Origin: Darksidea phi | Lineage: Eukaryota; Ascomycota; Dothideomycetes; Pleosporales; Lentitheciaceae | Length of the DNA stretch: 64,000 bases | Assembly: GCA_030770425.1 (NCBI GenBank) | Contig: JASJFT010000003.1 | Coordinates: 620,001 to 684,000 of the forward strand | Direction of reading: 5' to 3' | Shown here: in pieces, positions 22,317 through 34,449 of the stretch | How the letters are laid out: each line of letters opens with the position of its first letter | Numbering within the stretch: the stretch's first letter is position 1 | The notes under the pieces: model-generated | The model's database searches: none | Seen by the model: only the letters and a program-made list of their open reading frames with translations | What the model was told of the DNA's origin: nothing | Position numbers and translations under genes: made by a program

Positions 22317-23698
22317 TCAATCAACGACCTCCTCGCAGTCTTCCGTAGTTCTCTGCCGCTTCTTCTGAGGTTCCGAGTCACCCGAAATGGAGAACGGCGT
22401 GAGAGGAACCTGGAACTGCAGCGACCGAGGCAGTGTCTCGTTGGGCACGCTCGAGGATGCGACGCTCGGCGCGCTCACACTCGCTCCTCTTATCTGCCCC
22501 TTCGATCCGCTGTTCTTCCACCAAAGTGGCAGCGCTGCCTTGATATTGCTCAGCCGCGGGCCCATCGAGAACTCCAAAACGTTCCAGAGTACCGAGCGCA
22601 CCTCCTGCAGCTGGGAAACGTCGCATAAGAACGCGCGTGCGAACGACCGCATATAATGTTGCACTCCTTCCTCCTCCGTCTCTTCTCGCCAGTGTATCCA
22701 AACTTGAACGGCTTGCATGTCGCATGTCACCGAGACGTGAGAGGCTTCGACAGCGGTGGGTTTGCGATTGTATGCTTCGTAGAAGAGGTCATGGAGGTGG
22801 TTCACAATGGTCGAGCCATCGCGCGCCGCTTGGTTTTCTGCGTGATGAAATGTTTCGGAGCCGGCTGCGGGCTTCCATTGCGAGGTCAAGAAGGGGAAAT
22901 GCATAAAGGTCGTGAGGCGATAGCTTCGATAATGGGTCAGCGTCGGCATAGGCGCGCGCAAAGGGAAGGAACATACTTTGTAAGCCACACGTCTTCCTGC
23001 TTAGTGAATTTGGTTACCAAATTAACACCAGCCTTGCGAGCAAACTGAAAGGTGGTGTAGCCAATGGCGGTGTCTGGCTGCGGGCGCGACAGTTGCCCTC
23101 CTTGCGCGATGAGGACATCGCCGTTCGGTGCTAGAGGGAGGAATTCGGACGCAAGATTTATCTTATCTCGCGACACGATGCCATGTATCCCATTCTCGTC
23201 ATCCTTGTCCTCGCCAACGAACAGGAGATAAGGCTTGAGGAGGTCGATGCCGCCGTCCTCATCCTGTGCCGCTGCCATCTGGCGCTTTGACGCTATCTTC
23301 TTCGCATTCGGCGACGGTGGTGTCTCCCGCTTCCTCAGCAATGTGTTCTCAATATGTAGCTTCAATTCCTCCGGATAGTCTTTCGCAGAGTCAACGTTGA
23401 CGTTATAGGTCCAGAGCTTGGTGCGTTTATCGAGTCGGGTAGGCGATGAGGCTCGTTTAGGACTGGATGAGCCAGGCTTTCGCATTGTCTCGGATCGCGG
23501 AGACAGCGACTTCGTATGCTCGCGGAGGTTTTCTTCCGTCAATAGAAATATGCGGCTCGCAGGGGAGGGATTGAAGGCGGGCGGCGGAGTCGGGAGGGGA
23601 GACTCAAGGCTCGGATCGGCGCGGCGGGCGCGTTTCTGGCGGGGCGAGGCGGATGCACCGGCGTTGAAGCGATCGGATCGCTTGCGCTTCGGTGTCAT
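22317..23698 (-). CDS. Fungal hypothetical protein (DUF7924-like)
   Basis: Two exons, 23,698-22,977 and 22,923-22,317, joined by a 53-bp intron with a perfect GTATGT donor and CTGAC branch site, give 442 residues without lesions. The N-terminus is basic and rich in Ser/Pro (MTPKRKRSDRF, KRARR), suggesting nuclear location. The centre contains LWTYNVNVDSAKDYPEEL and the C-terminal half FPFLTSQWKP...AENQAARDGSTIVNHL, followed by a KKRQR tail. The layout (disordered start, then a globular domain with SxWK and an Asn-rich helix) resembles the large fungal families such as DUF7924 whose fold is nuclease-like. I do not know a function. It lies alone with no obvious partner. Confidence 0.75.
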
Positions 23699-25649
23699 GA
23701 AGGATTCGAGATAGGTTCGGGGGTTGTGGGTGTGGTTGGCGATGCAATCGTTGTGTTGTTGACCGTGAGATGTTGTGTTGCAGCCTTAGCACGGCAACCC
23801 CACTAATCGTTGCCCTGCCCCAAGCAATGAGCATCAGCCACATATGAATGCGCCACGCCACGTGCCATGTCCACGAACGGATCTAATTTCATCGCAAAGG
23901 AAACATCGGAGATGGCATAGGAGAGTTGTTCTGCCTTTGTAGCGTTTTTATGACGCGGTTGGACAGGCTGTACACATGGGTGGGGCTCTCGGCCCAAGTC
24001 AGCGTCTCCGCTTTCGGATCATTCCCAATTAAGTTTTTCGCGTTGGTCTGAACACCACTACTCTAAATCATTCTAGTACTAGAAGATCGATGTGGCTACT
24101 TTCCGCTAATCGTCGCAATGGAATTATTCACGGCCTGAGTACTCGGGCTCAATATTCGTATGGTGATACTCTCGTCACCAAGGTAGATGGTCGGTCCAGC
24201 CACGTTGGCGTTGAACCCAGAACCAACGGCCCTTGTGAGCCAATGCGTAGATGGCATAGTCTAGATCGAAGCTCATGTTTTCATTTTTTGGCACAAGACC
24301 CATCCGAGGTTAGCGATGATACAGGTCTAAGATTGCCCAAAGCTCATCTCAGAAACCCGTATTCGCTGGAGAAAGATAGGCGATGGAAAGTATGAGTGCA
24401 GCGATATAGCGAGTGCTAGCTCTCCGCGTTATGGGTTTCACGGCTTGAAGACGAATTTCACTGCTTGAAGGCGAGTTTCGTAGCTAGGCATAGTTGACGT
24501 GGCCAAGTGAACGAGAGGAATTAGAATGTCCATGGTGGCGGGATGAAAATGACGGGAAGCCCGACTGCTGCACGGTGAGGTTGGCAGCAAGTGAGCGCTC
24601 CACCTTTATGGCGACTAGTGAGGTATGAAGGATGGAAGATGCTGCGGGACGATGACAACGAAGCATGTATGCGGCAGTATTGCAGGGCGTGGACGCAAGT
24701 GATATCGCGATCAGCCGACCCGGCCACCAAAAGTGACAACGTATCACGCATGCATACCCGGCGTACCTAAAACTCGGCCCGATATGAAGCCGTCGTGGCC
24801 ACAGAACGCAAACAGTCCCCGTTTACAGCGCCCATGTACCTTGCATGTTAGGACATTAGCCGTGCACGTCACCTGCAGCCGGTGCGCACCAGCAGCCACT
24901 TTTGAGTGCAGCGATAAAGAAGACGGCAGACTCTGCATGCAAAGGGGTTCTTGGTACGCTTACCGGTGCGGATATGCACTCTGAATGGTAGATACGATGG
25001 CCATGAAGGTCACTGTAGAATGTCAGATCAGCATTTTCAGTGTCCTTGATCGCCTACGCAAAAGAGCGAGCATTCGCATTCTAAAGTGTGCCCTTTGACG
25101 GCTTAGCATGCTTCTGAATACAGAGATATCCACCGTAAAGCCATTTTTGCCAAGTTCTCGGCCTCCAGACTCAACTCCTGGCCTAACAACCGCGCCTCAA
25201 CTAGATGTTGGAATCGTATCCGCATACGACACTGGCACTTGGCATATCGCTGCCTCGTATTCCAGTCCCGCCGGGCGAAGTAGGTCTAGGTGCGCGGCGA
25301 CGATGTGACGAATGCAACCCGGTGTCCAGCAGTCAACAAGCCAATGCTTGAGGGGGTCATCCCGGACGGAAGGCATCCCTAACAGGATCGTACCGTCGCT
25401 GTAAGGCAAAGATGACTCGCCATGAGGCGCTGTCGACGCTTGATACATCACTGGCATGCATGAAAGCAGTCTCCTTCACGAGCCTCTCCAGCTCGGCGCG
25501 ATCTCGTAGTTCCAACTATGAGTTCAAGTAAAGCTCCACGGGTAAACAATGAATGAGACGGAGAGGAAATGACCAAACACTAGGGCAATTGATCACCAGC
25601 GTAGTTGAGCATTCTACTTAGGTCAGATGCATGTTTCTCCTGTGCGTTT
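23699..25649. other. Gene-poor region
   Basis: No gene supported. Small open frames on both strands overlap each other and show no motifs or convincing splice structure. Confidence 0.4.
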
Positions 25650-25745
25650 GCGACTCCCGCATGCTTTTGTCGCACTTCACCTTCCGAGTTCTGCACCCCT
25701 GGCACATATGCCGAGAGACTCTGTCGCAACTCTGCTTTGCACCAA
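25650..25745 (-). pseudogene. Degraded Zn(II)2Cys6 DNA-binding domain
   Basis: On the minus strand one frame reads CQGCRTRKVKCDKSMRES. This is the first half of a fungal Zn2Cys6 cluster (C-x2-C-x6-C with the basic RTRKVKC) but the following Cys-x2-Cys is missing (Ser-Gln-Thr instead). No start or long frame joins it. It is probably the relic of a transcription factor gene. Confidence 0.5.
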
Positions 25746-27414
25746 TACAATGTGTGCAGCGGACCATTCTTGTCTTCCGAAATAACGCAAGCTCCAAGAC
25801 TCAATCGTTGACAGCGGCCTATTTTCGTAAGAGCAGGCCACGAATCAGTTGAACATTGCCTCACCACAAGCGTGCACGATCGGCCGCGCGTCATTGCTCT
25901 CTTCGTATTCTGGGCTGGCTGTCCAATTCGCAAGTATTTGGGGCCTGGGTTGCACTTCAGCGAGCTTGGGGTCCTGGAAAGGACGTTTTAGCTTGCCCGC
26001 CACAACGTCCTTGAGGCTAACCCAAATGGTCTTCTTCACAAGGCCGCCTTCTTCGAATCCGTAGCAGTCAATCAAAGAGCCACAGAAGCATCTTTGCTGG
26101 CCCAGCGTCAGTCTCTAGGCAAAGTTTGCGAAGACCCTTGCTTGCATAACGGCCCCAAGGCCCACTTCTTCTCTTCCAGCTTAGGGGCTCGAACCAGTTA
26201 GTTATAAGGAAGGCAGTTCCCCCCCTCGTCGAGACGCACCCCAATACCTGCCGGTATCACGGTGGCGGGCTTAGCCCAGTCGATCACATCACAAAGGTCC
26301 CTAAATAAGGGTGGTGACGGATGTAGGGGTCAGCGAGATTGATGTCGCGGCTTGTCGTGTGTTGTGTATCGGTAGGGGAGAGTAAACCGGGCTGTAAGCT
26401 AGATAAGTTATAGATGTATATGAGCTTAGACTCGACGTCGGGCGGAAGATTTATAGCTGGTAAGGGAAATAAGTGCTGTCCAAGAGGCCCCTATTACCCG
26501 AATGCCAATTGGCTATTTCCTCCGGCTCGCCCCGTGGGCATGGAGCAGGTGGCGGATGCACGTCATGTTGCCGCCCAGCTACGGCCGAGGATTGAGCCAA
26601 GCTGGCCATCACGCGGAGCGACTGGGGAGAAGTGCATGAATTGAATTAAATCTAGAAGGGCGATGATGCCATAGTCTAACACGAAAAACTGTAAAGTACA
26701 TCGGGTAAGTCTCTGGCAAAGATCACTCGCCTTGAGGTACCATCGAAGCTTGATAAATGACTAGCAAGCTATCATAAAGTAAGGTACCTCCTTCCCAATC
26801 AACGAGTCCGCACAAACCCACAGGCAGTATGCTGTCTATGCCATTGACAAAGAACGGTTGCCCCAACTACCATTGACGCTTGAGAGGCGACCCGCAAGGT
26901 TGCGAGTCTCTTCAGAAACAGGTATTCCACCTCCTTGCGACCGCATAGCTCCTGCCAATTGACAACCATGAGTTTCAACATACACCTCAATTCAACTAAT
27001 ACTCGGGCATTCACGCCATCCGCTTTTTAATCCCAATAATACCCCGGATCCCCATTTCGGACGTAATGGGAGCGAGTGGTGGAGTGACCGTAGAATCAGA
27101 AGAGTGCATCAAGGATAATGTTCTGGTTCGATTGAAGCTTTCGATTGAGGAAAGGGTCGGGGGTTCGTCGTCGGAGGCGGTGTTCGAAGTGACTGGGGAA
27201 TCAGTCAAGGACAATGTCCTGCTTCACTTGAAGTCGAACACGCTTCCCATATCTGCTCGAAAGCTTGACGATGTCTACCCAGGAGACGGTGAAGGGCGAA
27301 AAGGTCGCGGTACACGAAGTTGCGGAAATTGCCGTAGCATCCGTAGACCGACCATGATTACACACCATATGAGCACTATTGAGTTCATCGCCTGCGTTTG
27401 TTATTACTTGCATC
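25746..27414. other. Gene-poor region
   Basis: No gene supported. A degenerate direct repeat of about 30 bp occurs at 27,107-27,139 and 27,205-27,233 (TCAAGGAYAATGTYCTG core). Minus-strand frames at 25,845-26,075 and 27,011-27,214 are short and unrecognised. Confidence 0.4.
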
Positions 27415-28083
27415 TCAAAGCCTTCGTACACTTACGGATAGATGAATATCTACATCCAGGAAGGCCAAAACAACGGCGACCGATGCGGCGAGTACTAAAC
27501 CAAGCACGACGACGGCTGGTCGGGACTTTCGGCTCTTGATCCACCTTTCTATTCCGTATTTGACATCATCCCCTCCAAGTGTGCGCAGGAAAAATTCTCC
27601 AACTGCCATCTCAGTGCCACATCCTCCCAGAGCCAGCAATGCTTTCGGAACCTCGATCGGATAGGTGTGGCGATCCGGCAATGCAAATGCCGCGCTTATC
27701 GCTACACCGGCCATTTGGATAAGGAGAAAGCAGGGTAGCAACATGTCGCGACGCCGGTAATTAAGGCGGTAGAAATTGAGTAGGTACAACTAGTGATGGT
27801 TAGTACTTACAGCTGATAACCCACTAGAACTCACCTGTAGCCCGACTCCATGCACCCAAACTGTCTCGTATGCCACAATGAACAGAACTGGCACGTCTTT
27901 GCCTTTAGCAGCAGCGGCAATAACGGGGCCGAGAAGAAGAATATTCCAGAAAAGGTATAGCCGTTGCCAAATGTTCGGACCAAGATATCCGACTTCATGT
28001 CGATAACTCCAACGTGCCATATGCTCCGCCAAAAGAAGGCAGAAGCTCGTCGCGAGCGCTAGCCAAAATAGGCCGTCTTGCAT
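27415..28083 (-). CDS. Small multi-pass membrane protein, unknown function
   Basis: Exons 28,083-27,835 and 27,789-27,415 are joined by a 45-bp intron (GTGAGT donor, TACTAAC branch site) and encode 207 residues. The protein starts MQDGLFWLALATSF and has about five hydrophobic segments: residues 4-18, 40-56, 63-80, around 100-118 and 175-195 in the second exon part. A short Lys/Arg-rich loop (WIKSRKSRP) precedes the last helix. I do not recognise the family. The intron signals and absence of lesions argue that it is real. An upstream in-frame start at 28,305 would add 74 low-complexity residues and seems less likely. Confidence 0.65.
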
Positions 28084-29869
28084 TGCAAGGAATGAATGGT
28101 ACGTGAGATGCACGGTGAGGGACGTAGAGCGCAGGCTGCAGGCAGCAATCGGGAAAGCGGTAAATTGAAGGACGAGAGGCGGAGAACTGAAGGAGAGAGG
28201 CGGGGACTGAAGGACGAGAAGGCGGACGTCCCAGCCATGTACATGCATGATGTCACGTCTAGCCCAGGTTGAGCTTGGCGCTGGGACCATAGGCTGCTTC
28301 CGCAATCGATGGGAGCCTTATGCTAGTCTGTGAGCACTGGGGTGGGAAGTCGATACGATGTGCACGCGAATGAAATAAGATGCCAACTAGTGCTTCAGTT
28401 GGGTGCACCAAGCCGTTTTCCTGGCAGTTTCCATGGCAGGTTTCCAGCTAAGTTTCCAGGCAGATTACCAGGCAGATTTCCTGTCGAGTCGGTGCGGGGG
28501 CGCCGCCGAACCTGCATGTATGTGTCCCGCAGTGCGACGCCAAAGTTTACTAACGTGGTATAGTAAAACGCCGCCACAACCCCAACAAACCACTCAATCC
28601 GTTCCTGTAGCCATGTTAGAAGGAGCTTTTCTTATTACCGGTGTGGGATTAAGTCGTAGGAGACGTAACGGAGGGTCGCAGACGTTCACGAGAGCTGTAT
28701 GCTTGCATATGCCTCCGGAAATCGAAGGGGACCTTACGTTGGAGATCTGTCTCCCTCCGCCGCTTGGACAATGCACGCTTGATGCCAGCAAGTTGTGCAT
28801 AGAATCATCAAGGGTCTTGCGAGGCGACTATGTTCTCGGGGCTATGAAAACGAGCAAACACGGGAATAGCGAGGAGACGATGAGAAAGCCGTGGAACAGG
28901 CAAGAAGAGCGAGAAGAGGCGGAGCGCAGACAAAGGGGTGCTGCCCATGTGCCAACCAGTCCGAGAGGCCCAAGGTTGCTCCGGCGTTGGTGGTTGGGTG
29001 CCAGACGGGAGGAGTTTTGAGCGGCTTTCACGTGCACCGCTAACATGTGCCACCGGGTGGTGCTTCGCATAGTGTAGGTTGAAGACTAACGTCTTCACGC
29101 ACTCCTTGTCCACGTTGTCCCTGCGCTGCTCTCGTCGATCAGTGCGCTCTAGTCCTGTTCAGCGCAGCTGCAGAAGCGACAGCGGCATTGCCCGCATTGC
29201 ACATGTTCCGCGGCTGTCCTTGCTGAGCAGCGCTCGACGCTCGCAGACGGGCTAGCTTCCATGGCTGCATTGCGGCGTTCAGTATTAGCCATCCAACGGT
29301 ACTTCGCCTCATGTTCGCGCGGCGATTGGCGTCCCAAAACAACACTCCAACTTGCCCCACCATGGACTGTTTAACAGGCGCAATCAATGACGCTTTTTAA
29401 GCCATCCAACGTATAGAACTCGAGAAGTCATGTCTGGAGCCCACCCGCCGCTCTTCCAGCGCAGGCCAACGATACCGTTGTTCCACGGTTTGATCCACAC
29501 CTTGAACTCTTGGCCTCACTGGCAACTCCGTCAGAAGCGTGGCTACCAGGGCGCCCACCTTACTTGATTGAGCCCGACGCTAGATGCTGGCAGTGAGGGC
29601 CGGGCGATGCTTGGGTGGGACAACAGCTCGCCTGCCATGTCCCAGGCAAACCACCATCTCGACAGGCCCATTACGGCATTCTTTTCGAGCTCGCAAACAT
29701 CTGCAACGAAGGAGCAATGCGATGAATTTGCGACGCGAGTTCGGGGGGTTAGTCCGTCCCGTTCCGCTCCAGGGCATGGCCAGCGACACCGTGACGGCCG
29801 GGCCTAACAAGGTCGTCCAGTTCCGAGAGCAGAGCAACTTGTCAATTCTGAGCTGACATGCCCCAAACA
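28084..29869. other. Gene-poor region with a short minisatellite
   Basis: No gene supported. A plus-strand frame at 28,613-29,020 opens with MLEGAFLITGVG, which recalls the start of a short-chain dehydrogenase, but the rest does not follow that family. Confidence 0.4.
28418..28488. repeat. Short minisatellite, about 15-16 bp units
   Basis: Four to five imperfect units of the form TTTCC(A/T)GGCAGRT occur in a row. On the minus strand they read as Gly-Asn-Leu-Pro repeats, which is incidental. Confidence 0.7.
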
Positions 29870-30464
29870 AACAGCTTCTTTGCACAATCTTGGCTGAGCG
29901 GAAGACCAACGGATCCGGCCCAAGTCTCCACCGTTAACGAATGAGCCGATGTGTTCCGCTACCCTCCCCTCTCGCTTTAAGTCATCCGTCGCCCAAGTAC
30001 AAGGCATTCTTTCCACACTCCTTTCCGGGGAGCATCCAGTGGTCCTCACCCACGGCGATCTCGACGAGATGAACATCCTAGTCGACCCCGCAAGCGGCAG
30101 AATCACAGGAGCCGTAGATTGGGCTGAGGCGAGCTTCCAGCCGTCTGGCTTCGCTCTTTGCGTACTAGATAATACTCTGAGCAGCATGGGCACCAATAGT
30201 AGGAATACTTTGCCAACGCCGACCACCTTGGGGGGCGAATTCTGGAGTACCTTTTGCAACCTGGTTGGGGGCCTATCTGAATAGAGAATGGAGTATATTC
30301 GGCTGGCGAGAGTGGCTGGACTGCTCATCCGGTACGGCGCCCTCTACAATAGACGCCGAGTCGGGGGAATGATAGGGGCCCGGGATCCGTCAGATATTTC
30401 TCTTCGATATCTCGACGCCCTTCTTTCGGCCGGGGGTGTCCAATCGCAAAGAATGGTGGTGTGA
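29870..30464 (+). pseudogene. APH/choline-kinase-like phosphotransferase pseudogene
   Basis: The catalytic core is clear: VVLTHGDLDEMNILVD (Brenner loop HGDxxxxN) and AVDWAEASFQPSGFAL (metal-binding Asp) at about 30,040-30,160. The frame then meets TAG at 30,282-30,284 but continues in frame as RMEYIRLARVAGLLIRYGAL...LRYLDALL to TGA near 30,464. Upstream, pieces such as QSWLSGRPTDP are interrupted by TGA and frame changes, and the N-lobe is not found. It looks like the 3' half of a fungal APH-like gene; an intact relative lies at 58.9-59.9 kb. Confidence 0.7.
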
Positions 30465-31583
30465 ACTAAGAATAAATGCTTTTCGTCCCACTCTTCCCAC
30501 GGATTGTGCGTGCGTTGGCTGGCAAACGTGCCTTCCTCTTCGTTCTCGCTCTTTGCGTCCCAATCGCCGTCTGAGTGGTCTGTTCATAAAGACCAGCATC
30601 ACTGCATACCAGAATTTTTCGGTATGTCCCTATATCTACAACGATGCAATCCTAATCTTGGGTACTAGGCATTGTCATCTACGTCATTACCGCTGGCCAT
30701 TACCCTTTCCATCAGGGTCCAGCGCCCCAGAACGAGGAGAGACGTGCATATCGTTACCGTTTGCGAACGCTATTCAAGCAAGGCGAATTCCAAGACCCGA
30801 CTGGCGTGCTGTTTGGAGACGTCATCGCAGGGCGCTGCTGTCAGCGCCGGTTGAGACTGCGAAGAACGTTGTTGTAACTACCGAGAAAGAAATGAATGCC
30901 GCGCATCGCGAGTAAGCCCACTCCCCATCCATTCTGAAGTAGACAATAAGAGCACACTCTGGTCCTCGCGCGCAGCCAGGTCCCGAGTTCTCGCCACTCA
31001 ATCCTCTCCTTCAAGCCCGACGCCTCCTGACGAACGCCTCCTCCTCAATCGCAGAGCCGCGTTCGCGCTCTCGCATCGTTCGAAGACCTGCGATGCGAAG
31101 AGTGGACACTATTACCGTCCGAGCTCCAGGAGCTCATTATCAAAGAATGTCGCGGGAGGATTGTTGATGGAGATGGCAATATGATGGTCAACGAAGTGTT
31201 TTTGGAAGCTCTCGAGGATGTATTGCAGTTGCGAATTCGGAGGTAAAGGTACGCATTTCGCCCACTCCTCCGCAAGATAGGTAAAGGTAGGGGTTAGAAT
31301 CATGAGGCGCTTGTGGCTGTCGTGCCATCCATCTCACGATTGCTCTCGTCGTTTAGACATATCGTTACTTTCAACCACCAAGCCCTCGATTCGCTAGCTG
31401 GTCGCGCAACAGTATCTTCGCTTCACGTCCTCTGACCGTAACAAGCTGCACCTTTCCACCCTCCTGCGCCCGCCTACCGCTCCGCTCCCTACGCGCCCTA
31501 AGCTTCCCGCCCCATCCGCACTCCGCCACACGCCCGCCGCCTCTGCCCCGTCTCTCGATGCGGCCTCCATAGCCTGGGGATCA
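30465..31583. other. Unassigned region with coding-like fragments
   Basis: Plus-strand segments such as LLPSELQELIIKEC (about 31,100-31,250) and QNEERRAYRYRLRTLFKQGE (about 30,720-30,800) look like gene pieces but I cannot join them into a model or name a family. Confidence 0.35.
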
Positions 31584-32474
31584 TCACGGTGTTTCGCATC
31601 GTATGTGATCGCTCTGAGGCTTGTTGTCATCGGGGTGGTCGTCCGCATCCACATCCTTCTCCCAACACTGTGTCCATACCTCCAGCCTTTCCGGGGGACC
31701 TGGGGTAGGATTTGTGCTGTGAAAATCGGAGCTTGTACGGGGTATTCTTGAAGTTGGATGCATTATACCACGTTGGATCACGCTTACATCCAAGCCATTT
31801 GGCACGGTACTGTAGCATTCCACGATAGACTCGGGCTTTGACGATACGCTTTACCGCACATTCGTGGTCGTCGTCCGCACCGCCACGACCACGCTTCTGC
31901 CTCTGAGTCTTTGAGCGGTGGTGGCGTGGGACTGACTTTGGTCGTTTGTGGCTGCTATCATCGCTGCTGTCATCGTCAATGCTGTACTGCGCGGCTGGAG
32001 GAGGTTTCAGTCCAAAAGGACGGTTGCCGCGGGAGAAAGACACCTTTTGTCTCACTGAGTGTACGAGGTAACTGAGGCGGGGTTGCGATGTCGTATTCGA
32101 CGCTCGACTGTACGGCTTAGCTAGCGGGGAGCGTTTCTGCTTGCTCCTCAGAGTTGTATAATTGCCGCTATTGTCGTCCTCGTCGCCGTTGTCGCGACCG
32201 CTATCGTCACTGTTGTCGTCGGATCCGTTGCTGCCTTGCCAGTATTAGATACAAAAAACTCTTGCGAGGGCGTATACCCGCCTCGCATATATCCCTCCTC
32301 GTGCACCGACCGCTGATTGGTTGTAGCCTCTAGCGGTGTTTGGTCGCTGGCATCTTGCGGCGGTCGTTCAATAATCGACCCCCTATTTGGTGACATTGAC
32401 GTGATTTCGCGACGCAGGAGCTCGCCAACACCAGGCTCGGGTCTATCCAGCTCTACACCTATAGCATCCTCCAT
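31584..32474 (-). pseudogene. Chromodomain protein pseudogene
   Basis: A chromodomain is evident: ECAVKRIVKARVYRGMLQYR, KWLGCKRDPTWYNASNFKN (aromatic cage residues Tyr/Trp), then in another frame DFHSTNPTPGPPERLEVW and DVDADDHPDDNKP. The frame breaks inside the domain near 31,722, where two bases appear lost after KLR. Another break near 32,155 separates it from an N-terminal part beginning at ATG 32,474. Chromodomains bind methylated histone tails and this stand-alone fungal type is also common near transposons. Confidence 0.65.
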
Positions 32475-33135
32475 CCCCTCAGCGCCGCGACGGTCCCAGG
32501 CCGAGATACTTAGGACGTCACAATGATTCTGTGCTTGCGTGACGATACCGTCCTCCTACGCGGAGTTCTCATCAATCCTAGCATATAATTTGGCTTTGCT
32601 ATCCTCGATGGCAGCTGTATACTCTACGCAGTATTAGAAACGATACACTTGCGCTACTGTTTCAACAGGGCCGAGACTGACCTCTCACGTGTATGCGCCA
32701 CGTATTTTCATCACGAACCCTTGGTTGGCACACTCGCGCGTTTAGCTAAATCTCATTCGCCTTCCGCAGTATATACGCTAGTCTGTCATGCTCATCGCCA
32801 CTAACGCGGGGGTCCGAGAGGCTTCGCGCTGTTCTCGCCTTCTGTACCTTGGGCCTTGTGGAGGCCCTCCTGCAGGTATACGCTGGTCGTAGCCTTGAGG
32901 CGGCTAGACGGTATCATACCCTAGCGCTCTTTGCGGTGGTGGTTGCTGCAGGTTTGGTGAACCGTATCAGTCGTTGCGGGCGGGCGTGGTGAACCGTCGG
33001 GAAGCCCCGGGAGGCGGTGGACCGTTTTCACCGTATTTTACTCAGTAATATATTGTACGCTAGAATAGCCAAGGACTATATATAGTATTGGCTGCCCACT
33101 GGCTGAAGTCAAGCGTTCCACTCTTTTCGACTGTC
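32475..33135. promoter_or_regulatory. Upstream region of the PD-(D/E)XK gene with repeated GGTGAACCGT boxes
   Basis: The 10-mer GGTGAACCGT occurs at 32,956-32,965 and 32,988-32,997, and GGTGGACCGT at 33,016-33,025, spaced 32 and 28 bp, followed by a TATATA stretch near 33,077 and the start codon at 33,136. The spacing near three helical turns is suggestive of a protein-binding array. The rest of the interval holds no gene that I can support. Confidence 0.4.
33016..33085 (+). repeat. Left copy of an outer inverted repeat (promoter of the nuclease-like gene)
   Basis: The stretch ending AGCCAAGGACTATATATAGT has an inverted counterpart at 38,350-38,415 with roughly 80% identity by eye; most differences are transitions. 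Confidence 0.75.
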
Positions 33136-34449
33136 ATGGCTACGTCGCTGCCATTGTCGCGCCTCGAAAGCTGGATCCAGCAGCTTTCTGAATCGGACCC
33201 CGCCTGCACCTCTACAATGTCACGACCAGCCAGTCTGGAATGTCCAAGATACGATAGCGACCACAGCGCGAGCATGCTGATGCTCAACGAAAATGTTACC
33301 TTCAGTTCGCCTGGTAGTCAAGGAGACACCAGAAGTACTCGCCGAGCGAATACTTTTTCGCGCGAGGACATTGTGGCATTAGCTTCCGCATCTCCTCTAA
33401 TAATAACGGGACCAATCGCAGGCATGACGCACCCGCCGCCCCCGAGGGTGATGGACGTCATCGAGCGGCTGATGGACGGGTTGGAAGGAGGTTGGATACC
33501 CGGGGAGCTGCGGGGGTCAATTGAGGGAGACCTGGAGTTTGGGTACCAAATAATTAAACGTCATGCCTGGAGCGAGAGCATGGCGACCACCCTGGCGGAC
33601 CCCGGTATTGACGACAAGACGCGTGCCGAATTAGCGTATATAATGCAGAAGGTGAAGAAGATATGGCTGGAGGCGCGAATCTGCGAGTCTAAGGGTCGCG
33701 ATGAGAACGCGTGGTGTATGGACGTGTTCGAGCCGCTGATGAAGCTTGCGATGGAGCTGGAAGGGGAGGGGAAGTTCCGCCTCCAGAGCGTGTAGCTAGC
33801 CCTCCACCTCGTTGATAACATCTAATACTAATTTCTAAGCAGACAGTCCCAAGCTATTACTCCTCGATTCCTCTCCTCCGTGTCAGACGCCTCTCGGAAA
33901 CCTCGCCTCCTCGATCAGAAAGCAGACTTCACGCTCTCTTTCTCCGACATGCCATCCCCCGGTTTCAGAGATCTATACAACCGCCTGAACAACCAAGTCG
34001 TAAGCCACATGAATGACGCCTTTACAGAGACGACCGCTCTCTTCTCCGGCGTACAGATTAAGTCTGCTAGCGGCAATCGCGCGGAAGCCGAATACCAACT
34101 CAGCATATGGATGGCAGCTAGCCTGCGGAAGAAGATGGAGCTTGCACGGGATGTAGGACTAGTGGATAAGAGCGGCCTAGTGGAACCCTGCTTTGTCATC
34201 TTTGGACACGAGATGTACGTTTACTTTGCCTACATGGCGTCGGAAGAGAGTGACGCGGTGCGTATCCTGGGACCGGAGGATTACTTCAGTCCCTGCAACA
34301 CGAGCGGTGTGAGTGGTATATTTCGGGCCCTGAGGATTTTCCGGAATGCGACCCGATATGGGAGGGATGAAGGGAGTGAGGGGTTCTGGGGTAGCTTCAT
34401 GGAGGTAGTGCTACGGAGACTCGCTGGAGACCCTAAAAGTAATAGTTAG
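33136..34449 (+). CDS. PD-(D/E)XK nuclease-like protein, fungal-specific family
   Basis: Exons 33,136-33,789 and 33,847-34,449 (57-bp intron, ATACTAAT branch) encode 418 residues. The layout matches a fungal family known for a PD-(D/E)XK nuclease-like domain: start MATSLPLSRLESWIQQL, a disordered Ser/Arg-rich stretch (residues about 60-95), a helical region with LADPGIDDKTRAELAY, then KADFTLSF (first acidic residue), VQIKSASG (usually E-x-K, here Gln-Ile-Lys) and EYQLSIWMAASLRKK (Gln-containing helix). The expected catalytic Glu is therefore replaced by Gln, so enzymatic activity is doubtful. It is the only intact copy in a block with three degraded or partial copies. Related genes are numerous and variable in ascomycetes; their biological role is not established. 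Confidence 0.8.

Noticed and set aside
27066..27539. Plus-strand frame of 157 codons
   Set aside because: It overlaps the second exon of the minus-strand membrane protein gene and has no motif; treated as an antisense shadow over part of its length.
28613..29020. Possible short-chain dehydrogenase (MLEGAFLITGVG start)
   Set aside because: Only the first dozen residues fit; no YxxxK or later Rossmann elements follow in any frame.
29870..30464. Aminoglycoside resistance gene
   Set aside because: The HGDxxxxN motif shows only the broad APH-like fold, common in fungi with unknown substrates, and this copy is broken.
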